This document shows positions 8,533 through 16,926 of a DNA stretch of 64,000 bases, piece after piece. The DNA lies in contig NZ_WBIR01000001.1 in NCBI RefSeq assembly GCF_009749395.1, positions 496,001-560,000 on the forward strand, given 5' to 3'. The notes beneath the pieces are model-generated. The model worked only from the letters and a program-made list of their open reading frames with translations, was not told the origin of the DNA and did not search any database. How positions within the stretch are numbered: the first letter of the stretch is position 1; each line of letters starts with the position of its first letter. The DNA is from Agromyces salentinus (lineage in GTDB: Bacteria; Actinomycetota; Actinomycetes; Actinomycetales; Microbacteriaceae). The position numbers were made by a program, and so were the translations under genes.

Positions 8533-10221
8533 ATGGAGCACCCTGCACAGCAGCCCGATCGACCCGGCGCACGGCGAACCGGCGCGGGGCGCCTTCGCTG
8601 GTGGTCGCTCGCGGCGCTCGCAGGCGTCGTCAGCGCCGGGGTGTTCCTGGCCGCCGCGGAGCTCGTGGCGTTCCTGGTCGCGCGCGACGGCAGCCCGATC
8701 CTCGCGGTCGGCGCGTTCGTCATCGACATCGTGCCGCAGTGGGCGAAGGAACTCGCGATCGAGTTGTTCGGCGCCAACGACAAGATCGCGCTGCTCGGCG
8801 GGCTCGGCCTCGCGGTGCTCGTCGCATCCTGCATCTCGGGCATCCTCCAATTCGTGCGTCCACCGCTCGGTGCGGTGGCGCTCGGCCTCGCGGGCGCGCT
8901 CTCCCTCGCCGCGATCGTCACGCGCACCGGTGCGACCGCCTTCGCCTGGCTCCCGCCGCTCGTCGGCACGGCCGCCGGCATCGTCGTACTGCACCTGCTC
9001 ATCCGACGCCTCCGCGCCTGGCACGCCGCGACCGTGGACGCCGTGGTCCCTGGCGGCGCCGCGAGTGGCGGCGGCACGGCCCTCGGTGGCGGCGCGACCC
9101 CGACGCCCCCCGATCCCGGCGCACGGGCGAAGTCCGACGCGGCCGCGGCATCCGTCGACCGGCGCGGGTTCTTCGTGCTCGCCGGCATCGCCGCGGCATC
9201 CGCCCTGGTGGTCGGCGTGGGCGCCCGCGTCGCCGGTGCCGCGACGAGCTCGATCGCCGCGGTCCGTCGAGCGCTCAAGCTGCCGGCACCGAACTCGACG
9301 GTCACGGTCCCCGAGGGGGCCGAGCTGGACATCCCGGGCATCACGCCGCTCTACACCCCGAACGGCGACTTCTACCGGGTCGACACGGCGCTCACCGTGC
9401 CGTCGGTCGATCCGGGAACCTGGCGGCTCGTCGTCGACGGCATGGTCGGCCGCCGCGTCGAGCTGAGCTTCGACGACCTCGTGGCGATGGGCCTCGACGA
9501 GTACTCCATCACGCTGACCTGCGTCTCGAACGAGGTCGGCGGGGACCTGCTCGGGACGGCCAAGTGGCTGGGTGTCCCGGTGCGCGACGTGCTCGCGAAG
9601 GCGATGCCGGGTGCGGATGCCGACATGGTGCTCTCGCGGAGCGTCGACGGGTTCACCGCGAGCACGCCGCTCGCCTCCCTCACCGACGACGGGCTCGATG
9701 CGATCCTCGCGGTCGGCATGAACGGCGAACCGCTCCCCCTCGAGCACGGCTTCCCGGTGCGCATGGTCGTGCCCGGCCTCTACGGCTACGTCTCGGCGAC
9801 GAAGTGGCTCTCGGAGCTCAAGGTCACGCGTTTCGACGCGGAGGAGGCCTACTGGACGCCGCGCGGGTACAGCGCGAAGGCGCCGATCAAGCTGTCCTCG
9901 CGCATCGACACCCCGCGCCTCGACAAGGCGGTCGATCCCGGACCCGGCGTGATCGCGGGCGTCGCGTGGGCGCAGACCGTCGGCATCGACCGGGTGGAGG
10001 TCAAGATCGACGACGCCGACTGGCAGCCCGCGACCCTCTCCAACCCCGTCAACGCCGACACGTGGGTGCAGTGGTTCCTGGAATGGGAGGCCACGAGCGG
10101 CACCCACAACGTGACGGTGCGGGCCATCGATCGCGACGGCAACCTGCAGGTCGAGGAGCGCGCCCCGATCGCGCCCGACGGCTCGACCGGATGGCAGCGA
10201 CGGCTCGTGCGCGTGAGCTGA
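8533..10221 (+). CDS. Membrane-anchored molybdopterin-dependent oxidoreductase, sulfite-oxidase type
   Basis: 562 residues. The N-terminal third (about 1-165) has four hydrophobic helices. It is followed by a Gly/Ala linker and another hydrophobic stretch after RRGFF (Tat-like, about residues 210-235). From about residue 265 it is a sulfite-oxidase/YedY-type Moco domain with the molybdenum-ligand cysteine in LTCVSNEVGG and the conserved GFPVRMVVPGLYGYVSATKW. A C-terminal Mo-co dimerisation domain (about 445-562) completes it. The catalytic part should face outside. The substrate (sulfite, S-oxide or other) is not determinable. CGGAGG precedes the ATG. Confidence 0.9.
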   Translation: MEHPAQQPDRPGARRTGAGRLRWWSLAALAGVVSAGVFLAAAELVAFLVARDGSPILAVGAFVIDIVPQWAKELAIELFGANDKIALLGGLGLAVLVASCISGILQFVRPPLGAVALGLAGALSLAAIVTRTGATAFAWLPPLVGTAAGIVVLHLLIRRLRAWHAATVDAVVPGGAASGGGTALGGGATPTPPDPGARAKSDAAAASVDRRGFFVLAGIAAASALVVGVGARVAGAATSSIAAVRRALKLPAPNSTVTVPEGAELDIPGITPLYTPNGDFYRVDTALTVPSVDPGTWRLVVDGMVGRRVELSFDDLVAMGLDEYSITLTCVSNEVGGDLLGTAKWLGVPVRDVLAKAMPGADADMVLSRSVDGFTASTPLASLTDDGLDAILAVGMNGEPLPLEHGFPVRMVVPGLYGYVSATKWLSELKVTRFDAEEAYWTPRGYSAKAPIKLSSRIDTPRLDKAVDPGPGVIAGVAWAQTVGIDRVEVKIDDADWQPATLSNPVNADTWVQWFLEWEATSGTHNVTVRAIDRDGNLQVEERAPIAPDGSTGWQRRLVRVS

Positions 10222-10260
10222 GGTCGCGACGCACGGGGCGCGACGCGACGGCCCTGACGC

Positions 10261-10285
10261 CGCGGGTCGCGGGTCGCGGGTCGCG
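10261..10285. repeat. 7-bp tandem repeat CGCGGGT
   Basis: Three perfect copies plus a partial fourth lie in the 94-nt gap between the molybdoenzyme and SDR genes. No function is apparent. Confidence 0.7.
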
Positions 10286-10315
10286 ACATCCGCTCGTCCC
10301 TGACAGCATCGAGGG

Positions 10316-11326
10316 ATGAGCAGCAAGCGCATCCTCTTCATCGGCGGCAGCGGCATCATCAGCTCGGCCTGCGTGGCCAGGGCGGTCGAGCTGGGGCACG
10401 AGGTGACCGTCCTGAACCGGGGGTCGTCGTCGACGCTGCGCCCGTTGCCGGCAGGCGTGCGGGCCGTCACGGCCGACATCCGCGAGCCGGCGTCCGTGCG
10501 CGCCGCGCTCGGCCGCGAGACCGGCGCCGGGCTCGAGTTCGACGTCGTCTGCCAGTTCACGGCGTTCACCCCCGAGCACATCCGCACCGATCTCGAGCTG
10601 TTCGAGGGCCGCGTCGGCCAGTACGTGTTCATCAGCAGCGCCTCGGCGTACCAGACGCCGCCGAGCCGGCTTCCGGTGACCGAGTCGACCCCGCTCGTGA
10701 ACCCCGAGTGGCAGTACTCGCGCGACAAGATCGCGTGCGAGGACGTGCTCGTCGAGGCGGTGCGGGAACGCGGATTCCCGGCGACCATCGTGCGGCCGTC
10801 GCACACGTACGACCGCACGTTGCTGCCCACGCTCGGCGGCTACACGGACATCGCGCGGATGCGCGCCGGCAAGCCGGTGCTCGTGCACGGCGACGGCACG
10901 AGCCTCTGGACCATCACGCACCACCGGGACTTCGCCGTCGGGTTCGTGGGCCTGCTCGGCAACCCGTTCGCGATCGGCGACGCGTTCCACATCACGGGCG
11001 ACCACGCCCCGACCTGGAACCAGATCTACGGCTGGCTCGCCGAGGCGGCGGGGGTCGCCGACCCCGAGTTCGTGCACGTGGCATCCGAGACCATCGCCGC
11101 CGTGCACCCCGAGTGGGGCCCCGGCCTGCTCGGCGACAAGGCGCACTCGATGGTGTTCGACAATGCGAAGGTCACGGCGCTGGTGCCCGGGTTCGCGACG
11201 ACGATCACCTTCGACGAGGGCGCGCGCGAGATCATCGACTTCATCGATGCGACGCCGGAGCTGCAGCGCGTCGACCCCGAGGCGGATGCCGCGTTCGAGC
11301 GCATCCTCGCGCTGCCACGCCGGTAG
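10316..11326 (+). CDS. NAD-dependent epimerase/dehydratase (extended SDR)
   Basis: 336 residues. The N-terminal nucleotide-binding motif FIGGSGIIS is a variant of GxxGxxG. FISSASAYQ supplies the catalytic serine region and YSRDK the YxxxK pair. VRPSHTYD and a C-terminal substrate domain (TWNQIYGWLAEAAG) resemble the RmlD/NRPS-like epimerases found near sugar genes. It probably acts on a nucleotide sugar or related carbohydrate; the substrate is unknown. GAGGG lies directly before the ATG. It is convergent with the sugar-isomerase operon. Confidence 0.87.
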   Translation: MSSKRILFIGGSGIISSACVARAVELGHEVTVLNRGSSSTLRPLPAGVRAVTADIREPASVRAALGRETGAGLEFDVVCQFTAFTPEHIRTDLELFEGRVGQYVFISSASAYQTPPSRLPVTESTPLVNPEWQYSRDKIACEDVLVEAVRERGFPATIVRPSHTYDRTLLPTLGGYTDIARMRAGKPVLVHGDGTSLWTITHHRDFAVGFVGLLGNPFAIGDAFHITGDHAPTWNQIYGWLAEAAGVADPEFVHVASETIAAVHPEWGPGLLGDKAHSMVFDNAKVTALVPGFATTITFDEGAREIIDFIDATPELQRVDPEADAAFERILALPRR

Positions 11327-11373
11327 GCCCGGCCCCACCGAGGCCCGCCGTCCGGCCGTACCGCCCCCGCGGG

Positions 11374-12417
11374 CTACTGGTTCGAGAACGCGGCGTCGAA
11401 GGACGCCGTGGGCTTGGGCCAGAGGAGCGAGCGGATGAATCCGACGGCCTCCTTCGCGCCGTGGAGCCGGTCCATGCCGGCGTCCTCCCACTCCACCGAG
11501 ATGGGCCCGGTGTAGCCGATGGAGTCGAGCGCGCGGAACGAGTCCTCCCACGGCACGTCGCCGTGCCCCGTCGAGACGAAGTCCCAGCCGCGACGCGGGT
11601 CGCCCCACGGCAGGTGCGAGCCCATGACACCGGCGCGCCCGTTGCGCGGACGCATCCGCGTGTCCTTGCAGTCGACGTGGTAGATGCGGTCCTGGAAGTC
11701 GAGGATGAAGCCGACCGGGTCGATGTTCTGCCACATCATGTGCGACGGGTCCCAGTTGAAGCCGAAGGCCTCGCGGTGCCCGATCGCCTCGAGCGTGCGC
11801 ACCGAGCTCCAGTAGTCGTAGGCGATCTCGCCCGGGTGCACCTCGTGCGCGAACCGCACGCCCTCGTCGTCGAACGCGTCGAGGATCGGGTTCCAGCGGT
11901 TCGCGAAGTCCTCGAAGCCGCCGTCGATGACCGACGCCGGCACGGGTGGGAACATCGCGACGTAGGGCCAGATCGACGACCCGGTGAATCCGACGACGGT
12001 GTCGACGCCGAGCTTGCGCGCGACCCGCGCCGAGCGGCGCAGGTCGTCGGCCGCCCGCTGGCGGACGCCCTCCGCCTCGCCGTCGCCCCAGACGTACGGG
12101 CGCAGGATGGCCTCGTGCCGGAAGTCGATCGGCGCATCGCAGACCGCCTGCCCCGCGAGGTGGTTGGAGACCGCGTAGACCTCGAGCCCGTGCCGCTTCA
12201 GGATCTCGCGGCGCTCCTCGAGGTAGCCGGGCTCCTCGTCGGCGAGCTTCAGGTCGAGGTGGTCGCCCGAGCATGCGATCTCGAGCCCGTCGTACCCCCA
12301 CTCGGCGGCGAGCCGCGCGACCTCCTCGAACGGGAGGTCGGCCCACTGGCCGGTGAAGAGCGTGACCGGGTGGCCGCCGTCGGCACGGCCGGCACGGTTG
12401 GTCGCGGCATCCGTCAT
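11374..12417 (-). CDS. Sugar phosphate isomerase/epimerase, TIM barrel
   Basis: 347 residues of the xylose-isomerase-like TIM-barrel superfamily (AP_endonuc_2). Metal-ligand signatures are visible: HEVHPGEIA, FNWDPSHMMW, HVDCKDTRM and VEWEDAG. The long insert with MRPRNGRAGVMGSHLPWGD is typical of the inositol/keto-sugar catabolic branch. It probably interconverts a keto-sugar or inositol intermediate in the cytosol. Its ATG overlaps the TGA of the upstream isomerase gene (ATGA), indicating translational coupling. Last gene of the sugar locus. Confidence 0.88.
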   Translation of the reverse strand: MTDAATNRAGRADGGHPVTLFTGQWADLPFEEVARLAAEWGYDGLEIACSGDHLDLKLADEEPGYLEERREILKRHGLEVYAVSNHLAGQAVCDAPIDFRHEAILRPYVWGDGEAEGVRQRAADDLRRSARVARKLGVDTVVGFTGSSIWPYVAMFPPVPASVIDGGFEDFANRWNPILDAFDDEGVRFAHEVHPGEIAYDYWSSVRTLEAIGHREAFGFNWDPSHMMWQNIDPVGFILDFQDRIYHVDCKDTRMRPRNGRAGVMGSHLPWGDPRRGWDFVSTGHGDVPWEDSFRALDSIGYTGPISVEWEDAGMDRLHGAKEAVGFIRSLLWPKPTASFDAAFSNQ

Positions 12418-13283
12418 CGTGGTTCCCTTTCGTCCTGCAGTGCGGTGAGGTAGCGGATGCTCCGCTCCGCGAGCGCGTCCTGCGACGGCGCGAGCGGGCG
12501 CCACACGGACGCCGCCACCGCGATGGTGTCGTTCTCGCCCGTGAAGCTCTCGAGCCCGAGCGGGCCGTCGTAGCCGACGTCGTCGAGCGCGTCGAGGAAG
12601 GCCGGCCAATCGATATGGTCGTCGCCGACGGCGCCGCGGTCGTTGCCGCAGACCTGGACGTACGCGAGGTGTTCCCCTGCCGCGCGCACGGCCGCGCCGA
12701 TGTCCTTCTCCTCGATGTTGAGGTGGTAGCTGTCGAGCGCGAGCCCGAGGCCCGGACCGAGCAGCGGCCCGAGCGCCTCGAGGGCCTGGTCGACGGTGTT
12801 CACGAGGCTCGTCTCGTACCGGTTCAGCGGTTCGATGGCGAGCCGGATGCCGCTCCGCTCGGCCGCGCGGACGACGGGGGCGAGGCTCGCCCGCAGTTCG
12901 ACGTAGCGCTCTGCGCGCTCGACGTCGTCCATGCGCCACGTGCGCCCGGTGGACGCGGTGAAGGGCCCGGCGACGATCGAGGCGCCGAGGCGCTCGGCGA
13001 CGCCGACGCAGTGCACGAGGTAGTTCTGGGTGGCCACGACCTCGGAGCCCGGGGCGGCCACGAGGTTGCGACCCGGGCCCATCGCCCCGACGACGACCGG
13101 CGCGAGCCCGTGCTCGGCGAGCACGTCGGCCGCGGCATCCGCCGACCAGTCCCCGGGCTGCTCGACCGGCAGCTCGATGGCGCCGAAGCCGAGGCCCGCC
13201 GCCTTGGCCGCGATCTCGCGCAGCGAGGCATCGTCGAGCGGCGAGGTCCAGACCCAGGTGTTGACGCCGATGGTGCGGCGCAT
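12414..13283 (-). CDS. Sugar phosphate isomerase/epimerase, D-tagatose-3-epimerase-like
   Basis: 289 residues from the ATG of MRRTIGVNTWVW, which has a strong AGGAGG 6-7 nt upstream; a longer in-frame start lacks this. TIM-barrel family: LAIEPLNRYE (metal Glu), LALDSYHLNIEE (Asp/His), YVQVCGNDRG and the C-terminal GLESFTGEN match the D-tagatose 3-epimerase/AP_endonuc_2 family with a divalent-metal centre. It probably epimerises the sugar brought in by the adjacent ABC transporter. Overlaps the next gene by 4 nt. An inverted repeat separates it from the receptor gene, so it may be transcribed partly independently. Confidence 0.88.
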   Translation of the reverse strand: MRRTIGVNTWVWTSPLDDASLREIAAKAAGLGFGAIELPVEQPGDWSADAAADVLAEHGLAPVVVGAMGPGRNLVAAPGSEVVATQNYLVHCVGVAERLGASIVAGPFTASTGRTWRMDDVERAERYVELRASLAPVVRAAERSGIRLAIEPLNRYETSLVNTVDQALEALGPLLGPGLGLALDSYHLNIEEKDIGAAVRAAGEHLAYVQVCGNDRGAVGDDHIDWPAFLDALDDVGYDGPLGLESFTGENDTIAVAASVWRPLAPSQDALAERSIRYLTALQDEREPR

Positions 13284-13319
13284 GCTGCCTCCTTGCGAGC
13301 GTGCGGTCGGTGGTCGTGC

Positions 13320-13414
13320 GGTCGAGCGGAGTGGAACGAGCGTATCGAGACCCGGCGACGCCCCTGAGGGGAGCATCGTCCGGGCCTCGATACGGCGCTG
13401 GCGCCTACTCGACC
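13320..13414. repeat. Intergenic inverted repeat (REP-like, GTATCGAG family)
   Basis: A 36-nt left arm (13320-13355) and a 35-nt right arm (13380-13414) form an imperfect palindrome. Both outer ends read GGTCGAG and the inner ends read GTATCGAG(A/G)CCCGG on opposite strands. It lies between the transporter receptor and isomerase genes of one operon. It could act as an attenuator, mRNA stabiliser or mobile repeat. Confidence 0.7.
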
Positions 13415-13424
13415 ACCGGCATCC

Positions 13425-14630
13425 TTACGGGATGATCCGGTCCTGCCAGACCTGCGGGTAGCCGGGAAGGTCCTCTCCGCCGAACTTGGCGTAGTGGCCG
13501 TCGGGCATGCCGTCGTTCGCCTCGAGGTACTGGTCGACCTCTTCCGCGGTGATGGGGCTCTGCGGGAGCACCCACTCCTTCGGGATCTCCTCACCCGCGA
13601 AGATCTTCTGCGCGGCGAGGAGCGGCGTGCGCCACTGGAAGTTCGAGTACACCGGTGCGAGACCGGTGAGGCCCGTGTCCTTCCACTTGCGGAGGAAGCT
13701 CATCTCGTCCTCGCCCGTCATGACGGGGTAGTCGGCGCCGGCGTCCTCGAACGCCTCGATGGCGGCGACGGCACCGTCACCGGCGTCCATCCAGATGCCC
13801 TGGACGTCGCCCTTGGCGAGCTCGTCGGAGATGATCTTCTTGATCTCGGCGGGGTCGGCTCCCGTGAAGTAGTCGACCGCGTCGATGCCCGCCTCGTCGA
13901 ACAGCTTCTCGGCTGCCGCCCAGCGCTGCTCGAGCACGTCGACGCCCGGCAGGATGCGGAGCGCCACGACCTTGTCGCCCTCCTCGAGTTCGTCGATGAG
14001 GAACTCCGCCGTGTCGATGCCCCACGCGAATCCGCCGATGGGGTGGATGAACGTGACGGGGCAGTCGGTCTGCACGCCGCGGTCGAAGACCACGACGGGC
14101 TTCCCGGTGTCGCACGCTCGCTCGACCGCGGGCGTCATCGCTGCGGTCGAGTTGGGCGAGATGAGGAAGATGTCGCAGTCGCCCTCGGTGATGAAGTAGT
14201 CGATGTCGGCGATCTGCGTGTCATCGGAGTCCTGCGCGTCGCGCGTCTCCATCTCGGAGATCACGCCGGCCTCCTGCAGCACCTCCAGCTGCTGGTTCAT
14301 GGTGATCCAGCCGGTCTGGCGCCACGGGTTGGAGATCGACGCGTTCGCGAAGCACGCCTTCTTGGCGCCTTCGCTCGCGAACTCGGCCGTGTCGATCATC
14401 TCGGCGTTGATGTGCTGGAGCCACGGCTCGCCTTCGGGCCCTTCGGGCACGACCTCACGCTCCGCGTCCTGCTTGTCGAACAGCTCCTGGTCGAACCACT
14501 CGACCGCCTCCTCGGTGGCAGCGGCGTCGTCCGACGGCGCGGCCACGTTGGGGTCGGTGGTACAGCCGGCGAGCGTGATCAGCGCGAGAGCGCCGACCAT
14601 GGCGGATGCCACAGTGAACCTGCGTCGCAT
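13425..14630 (-). CDS. Sugar ABC transporter substrate-binding lipoprotein
   Basis: 401 residues. The signal peptide ends in lipobox LAGC, so the receptor is lipid-anchored outside the membrane. The body is a type I periplasmic-binding fold of the ribose/rare-sugar class (PVVVFDRGVQ, FIHPIGGFAWG, GDGAVAAIEAFEDAG). The insertion FANASISNPWRQTGWITMNQQL is unusual beside RbsB. Ligand unknown; the neighbours suggest a monosaccharide or polyol. Start: the ATG at 14630 overlaps the permease TGA by one base with GGGAGG upstream; a GTG one codon earlier is an alternative. Confidence 0.9.
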   Translation of the reverse strand: MRRRFTVASAMVGALALITLAGCTTDPNVAAPSDDAAATEEAVEWFDQELFDKQDAEREVVPEGPEGEPWLQHINAEMIDTAEFASEGAKKACFANASISNPWRQTGWITMNQQLEVLQEAGVISEMETRDAQDSDDTQIADIDYFITEGDCDIFLISPNSTAAMTPAVERACDTGKPVVVFDRGVQTDCPVTFIHPIGGFAWGIDTAEFLIDELEEGDKVVALRILPGVDVLEQRWAAAEKLFDEAGIDAVDYFTGADPAEIKKIISDELAKGDVQGIWMDAGDGAVAAIEAFEDAGADYPVMTGEDEMSFLRKWKDTGLTGLAPVYSNFQWRTPLLAAQKIFAGEEIPKEWVLPQSPITAEEVDQYLEANDGMPDGHYAKFGGEDLPGYPQVWQDRIIP

Positions 14631-15820
14631 CACGAACCTCCCTTGGTTTCGTTGTCAGCCCTCTGCGTCGAGGGAATGGGTGCAGGGCGAGCCGAAACCG
14701 GGTTCGGATCTGGCTCCTTCGCCACGGGTGGTGCGGGCGAAGTCTGGTCCACGGGAGCTGCCTCCGGTGGGATCGTGCCGGTCGGCGAGGCCGCCGCCGG
14801 AGTCTCGAGGGCGCGGCCGCGTCGGCGGGCGCGCACGGTCGTGGCGGCGTACGCCACGGCGAGGATGATGATGAGGCCCTGGACGGCGTCGCGATAGGTC
14901 GAGGGCACCCCGGCGAAGTTCAGGAGCGTGAAGAGGGCTTCGAGGGCGAAGGCTCCGGCCGCCGCCGCCACGACCCAGCCGCGCCCGCCGCCGAGCACCA
15001 CGCCGCCGAGCACGACGGCCGTGATCGCCGTGAACTCGTAGCCGCGGCCGACGCTCGGGTGCACGCCGGCGTAGCCGACGAGGAGGATGCCGGCGACCGT
15101 CGCCGACAGCGACGAGATGATGAACGTCGACGTCTTCACCCACCAGTTGCGGGCGCCGGCGTACCGGACGGTCGTGGCGTTGTCGCCGAGGGCGATGATG
15201 GTGCGGCCGAAGGGCCGGCGTGCGAACCAGACCGCGAGGGCGAGCACGACCGCGAGCACCACGACCGACCACGGCAGGATGTCGATGACGGGGAGGTCGC
15301 GGATGCCGCCGCGGCCGATCTCGCGGAAGGCGTCGGCCGGGTTGCCGGTGGCCGCGCCGCCGGTCCAGTAGAGCACCCCGCCGAGCAGGGCGAGCATCAT
15401 GCCGAGGGTCACGATGAAGCTCGGCACCCGGAGGAAGGACACGATGAGGCCGTTCACGAGGCCGACGAGCGCCCCGAACACGAACATGAAGATCGTGACG
15501 GGCACGATCATGGCGTCGTCCTGGCCGATGAGGTTTCCGGCGATCACCACCTGGGCGGTGACGACCGAGCCCATGGACAGGTCGAACTCCCCGCCGACGA
15601 TGACGAAGTACTGTCCGATCGCGACGATCGCGATGGGCGCGACGCGCTGGATGAAGCGGATGAACTGACCCGGCTCGGCGAACGAGGGGTTGAGGATCGC
15701 GATCATGACGAGCAGCACGATGAGCAGCAGGAACACGGCGCCGCGCGGGCTGATGAGGGTGCGCCCGAGGTTCGCGAGCCGGTCGAGCGTCGAGGGCTGG
15801 TGGGCGGTGGACGTGCTCAT
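14630..15820 (-). CDS. Sugar ABC transporter permease (RbsC-like), second copy
   Basis: 396 residues with about ten transmembrane helices of the BPD_transp_2 family. IVGGEFDLSMGSVV and VLGGVVLGGGRGWV match the conserved cytoplasmic-loop regions of ribose/xylose-type permeases. A 55-residue Pro/Ala-rich hydrophilic tail at the C-terminus is longer than in RbsC and looks like a linker without function. It overlaps both neighbours by an ATGA or TGATG junction, so all subunits should be made in a fixed ratio. It forms a heterodimeric channel with the preceding permease. Confidence 0.92.
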   Translation of the reverse strand: MSTSTAHQPSTLDRLANLGRTLISPRGAVFLLLIVLLVMIAILNPSFAEPGQFIRFIQRVAPIAIVAIGQYFVIVGGEFDLSMGSVVTAQVVIAGNLIGQDDAMIVPVTIFMFVFGALVGLVNGLIVSFLRVPSFIVTLGMMLALLGGVLYWTGGAATGNPADAFREIGRGGIRDLPVIDILPWSVVVLAVVLALAVWFARRPFGRTIIALGDNATTVRYAGARNWWVKTSTFIISSLSATVAGILLVGYAGVHPSVGRGYEFTAITAVVLGGVVLGGGRGWVVAAAAGAFALEALFTLLNFAGVPSTYRDAVQGLIIILAVAYAATTVRARRRGRALETPAAASPTGTIPPEAAPVDQTSPAPPVAKEPDPNPVSARPAPIPSTQRADNETKGGS

Positions 15821-16926
15821 GCCTTCGCCTCCGATCGGTCGGGGTTCTCGGATGCCGCGGCGGGGCCCGCCTCGGCGGCGGTCGGCGGGTTCGCCGATGG
15901 TGGTTCGGATGCCGCGGACCCTGGCCCGAAGCGCGGCCGGCGCCGGTCGAGCCGGCGGCTCGTGTACACGGCCACGGCGGCGACGATGACGACGCCGCGG
16001 ACGACGTCCTTGAGGAACGGGTTGACCTGCATGACGCTCATGACGTTGTCGACGACCGCGAAGATGGCGACGCCGCCGATGGTGCCCCAGATCGAGCCGC
16101 GCCCGCCCATGAGCAGGGTGCCGCCGAGCACCACGGCCGCGATCGAGAGCAGGTCGTAGCCGCCCTGCGTTCCGACGGTGGGGCTGCCGACGCCGAGCCG
16201 GCTGGCGAGCAGGAGCCCGGCGAACGCCGCGGTGACCGAGCAGAGCACGTGGGCCACGATGATGGGCCGTGCCGTGCGGATGCCCGAGAGCCTCGCGACC
16301 TGCTCGTTGCCGCCGACGGCGAACATGTGGTTGCCCGTACGGGTGCGGGCCAGGAAGAACGCCCCCAGGATCGCGACGACGAGCATGAGGATCGTCGAGA
16401 CGGGCACCGGTCCGACGCCGGTGGCGCCGAGGAGCTGGAACTCCCACGGCACCTCGCCGCTCGTGCCCTTGTAGTTCGAGTCGAGGTAGCCCTTGATGAT
16501 GAGGCCGGTGCCGAGGGTGGCGATGAAGCCGTTGACCTTGAGCTTGGTGACGATGAGGCCGTTCACCAGGCCGATCGCCGCGGCGACGACGATGACGGCG
16601 AGCACCGCGACCGGGATGTTCGCGGGGTTGCCGGCCATGAGGTCCGCGGCGATGAGGCTCGACAGGCTGACCACGTACGGCACCGACAGGTCGAGCGAGG
16701 CGCAGAGGATGACGAGGGTCTGGCCGATCGCGACGAACCCGAGCACGCTCATGCCCGTGAGGATGTCGCGGATGTTGCCGGCGCTGAAGAAGTTGCGGCC
16801 GACGCTCGCGACGAGGATCGCGCCGATCACGATCACGGCGATGAGCGCGATGCCGACGATGAGGCTGGAGTCGAGCCGGCGCGGGCGCCTGGTGGGCGCG
16901 GGTCGGGTTGCGGTGGTCGAGCTCAT
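15817..16926 (-). CDS. Sugar ABC transporter permease (RbsC-like), first copy
   Basis: 369 residues, BPD_transp_2 family, about nine to ten hydrophobic helices. Conserved stretches include ILCASLDLSVPYVVSLSSL and VLGGTLLMGGRGSIWGT. The N-terminus is short and basic. The C-terminus has a roughly 45-residue Ala/Pro/Glu tail, whose DNA carries two copies of GGATGCCGCGG. It overlaps the ATPase gene by ATGA. Two different permease genes, instead of one homodimeric RbsC, resemble rare-sugar transporters such as YtfT-YjfF; the substrate is not deducible. Confidence 0.92.
   Translation of the reverse strand: MSSTTATRPAPTRRPRRLDSSLIVGIALIAVIVIGAILVASVGRNFFSAGNIRDILTGMSVLGFVAIGQTLVILCASLDLSVPYVVSLSSLIAADLMAGNPANIPVAVLAVIVVAAAIGLVNGLIVTKLKVNGFIATLGTGLIIKGYLDSNYKGTSGEVPWEFQLLGATGVGPVPVSTILMLVVAILGAFFLARTRTGNHMFAVGGNEQVARLSGIRTARPIIVAHVLCSVTAAFAGLLLASRLGVGSPTVGTQGGYDLLSIAAVVLGGTLLMGGRGSIWGTIGGVAIFAVVDNVMSVMQVNPFLKDVVRGVVIVAAVAVYTSRRLDRRRPRFGPGSAASEPPSANPPTAAEAGPAAASENPDRSEAKA

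Noticed and set aside
7963..10830. A 955-codon minus-strand frame over ridA, the molybdoenzyme and the SDR gene
   Set aside because: Shadow frame: no homology-like features, and it overlaps three genes with clear active-site motifs.
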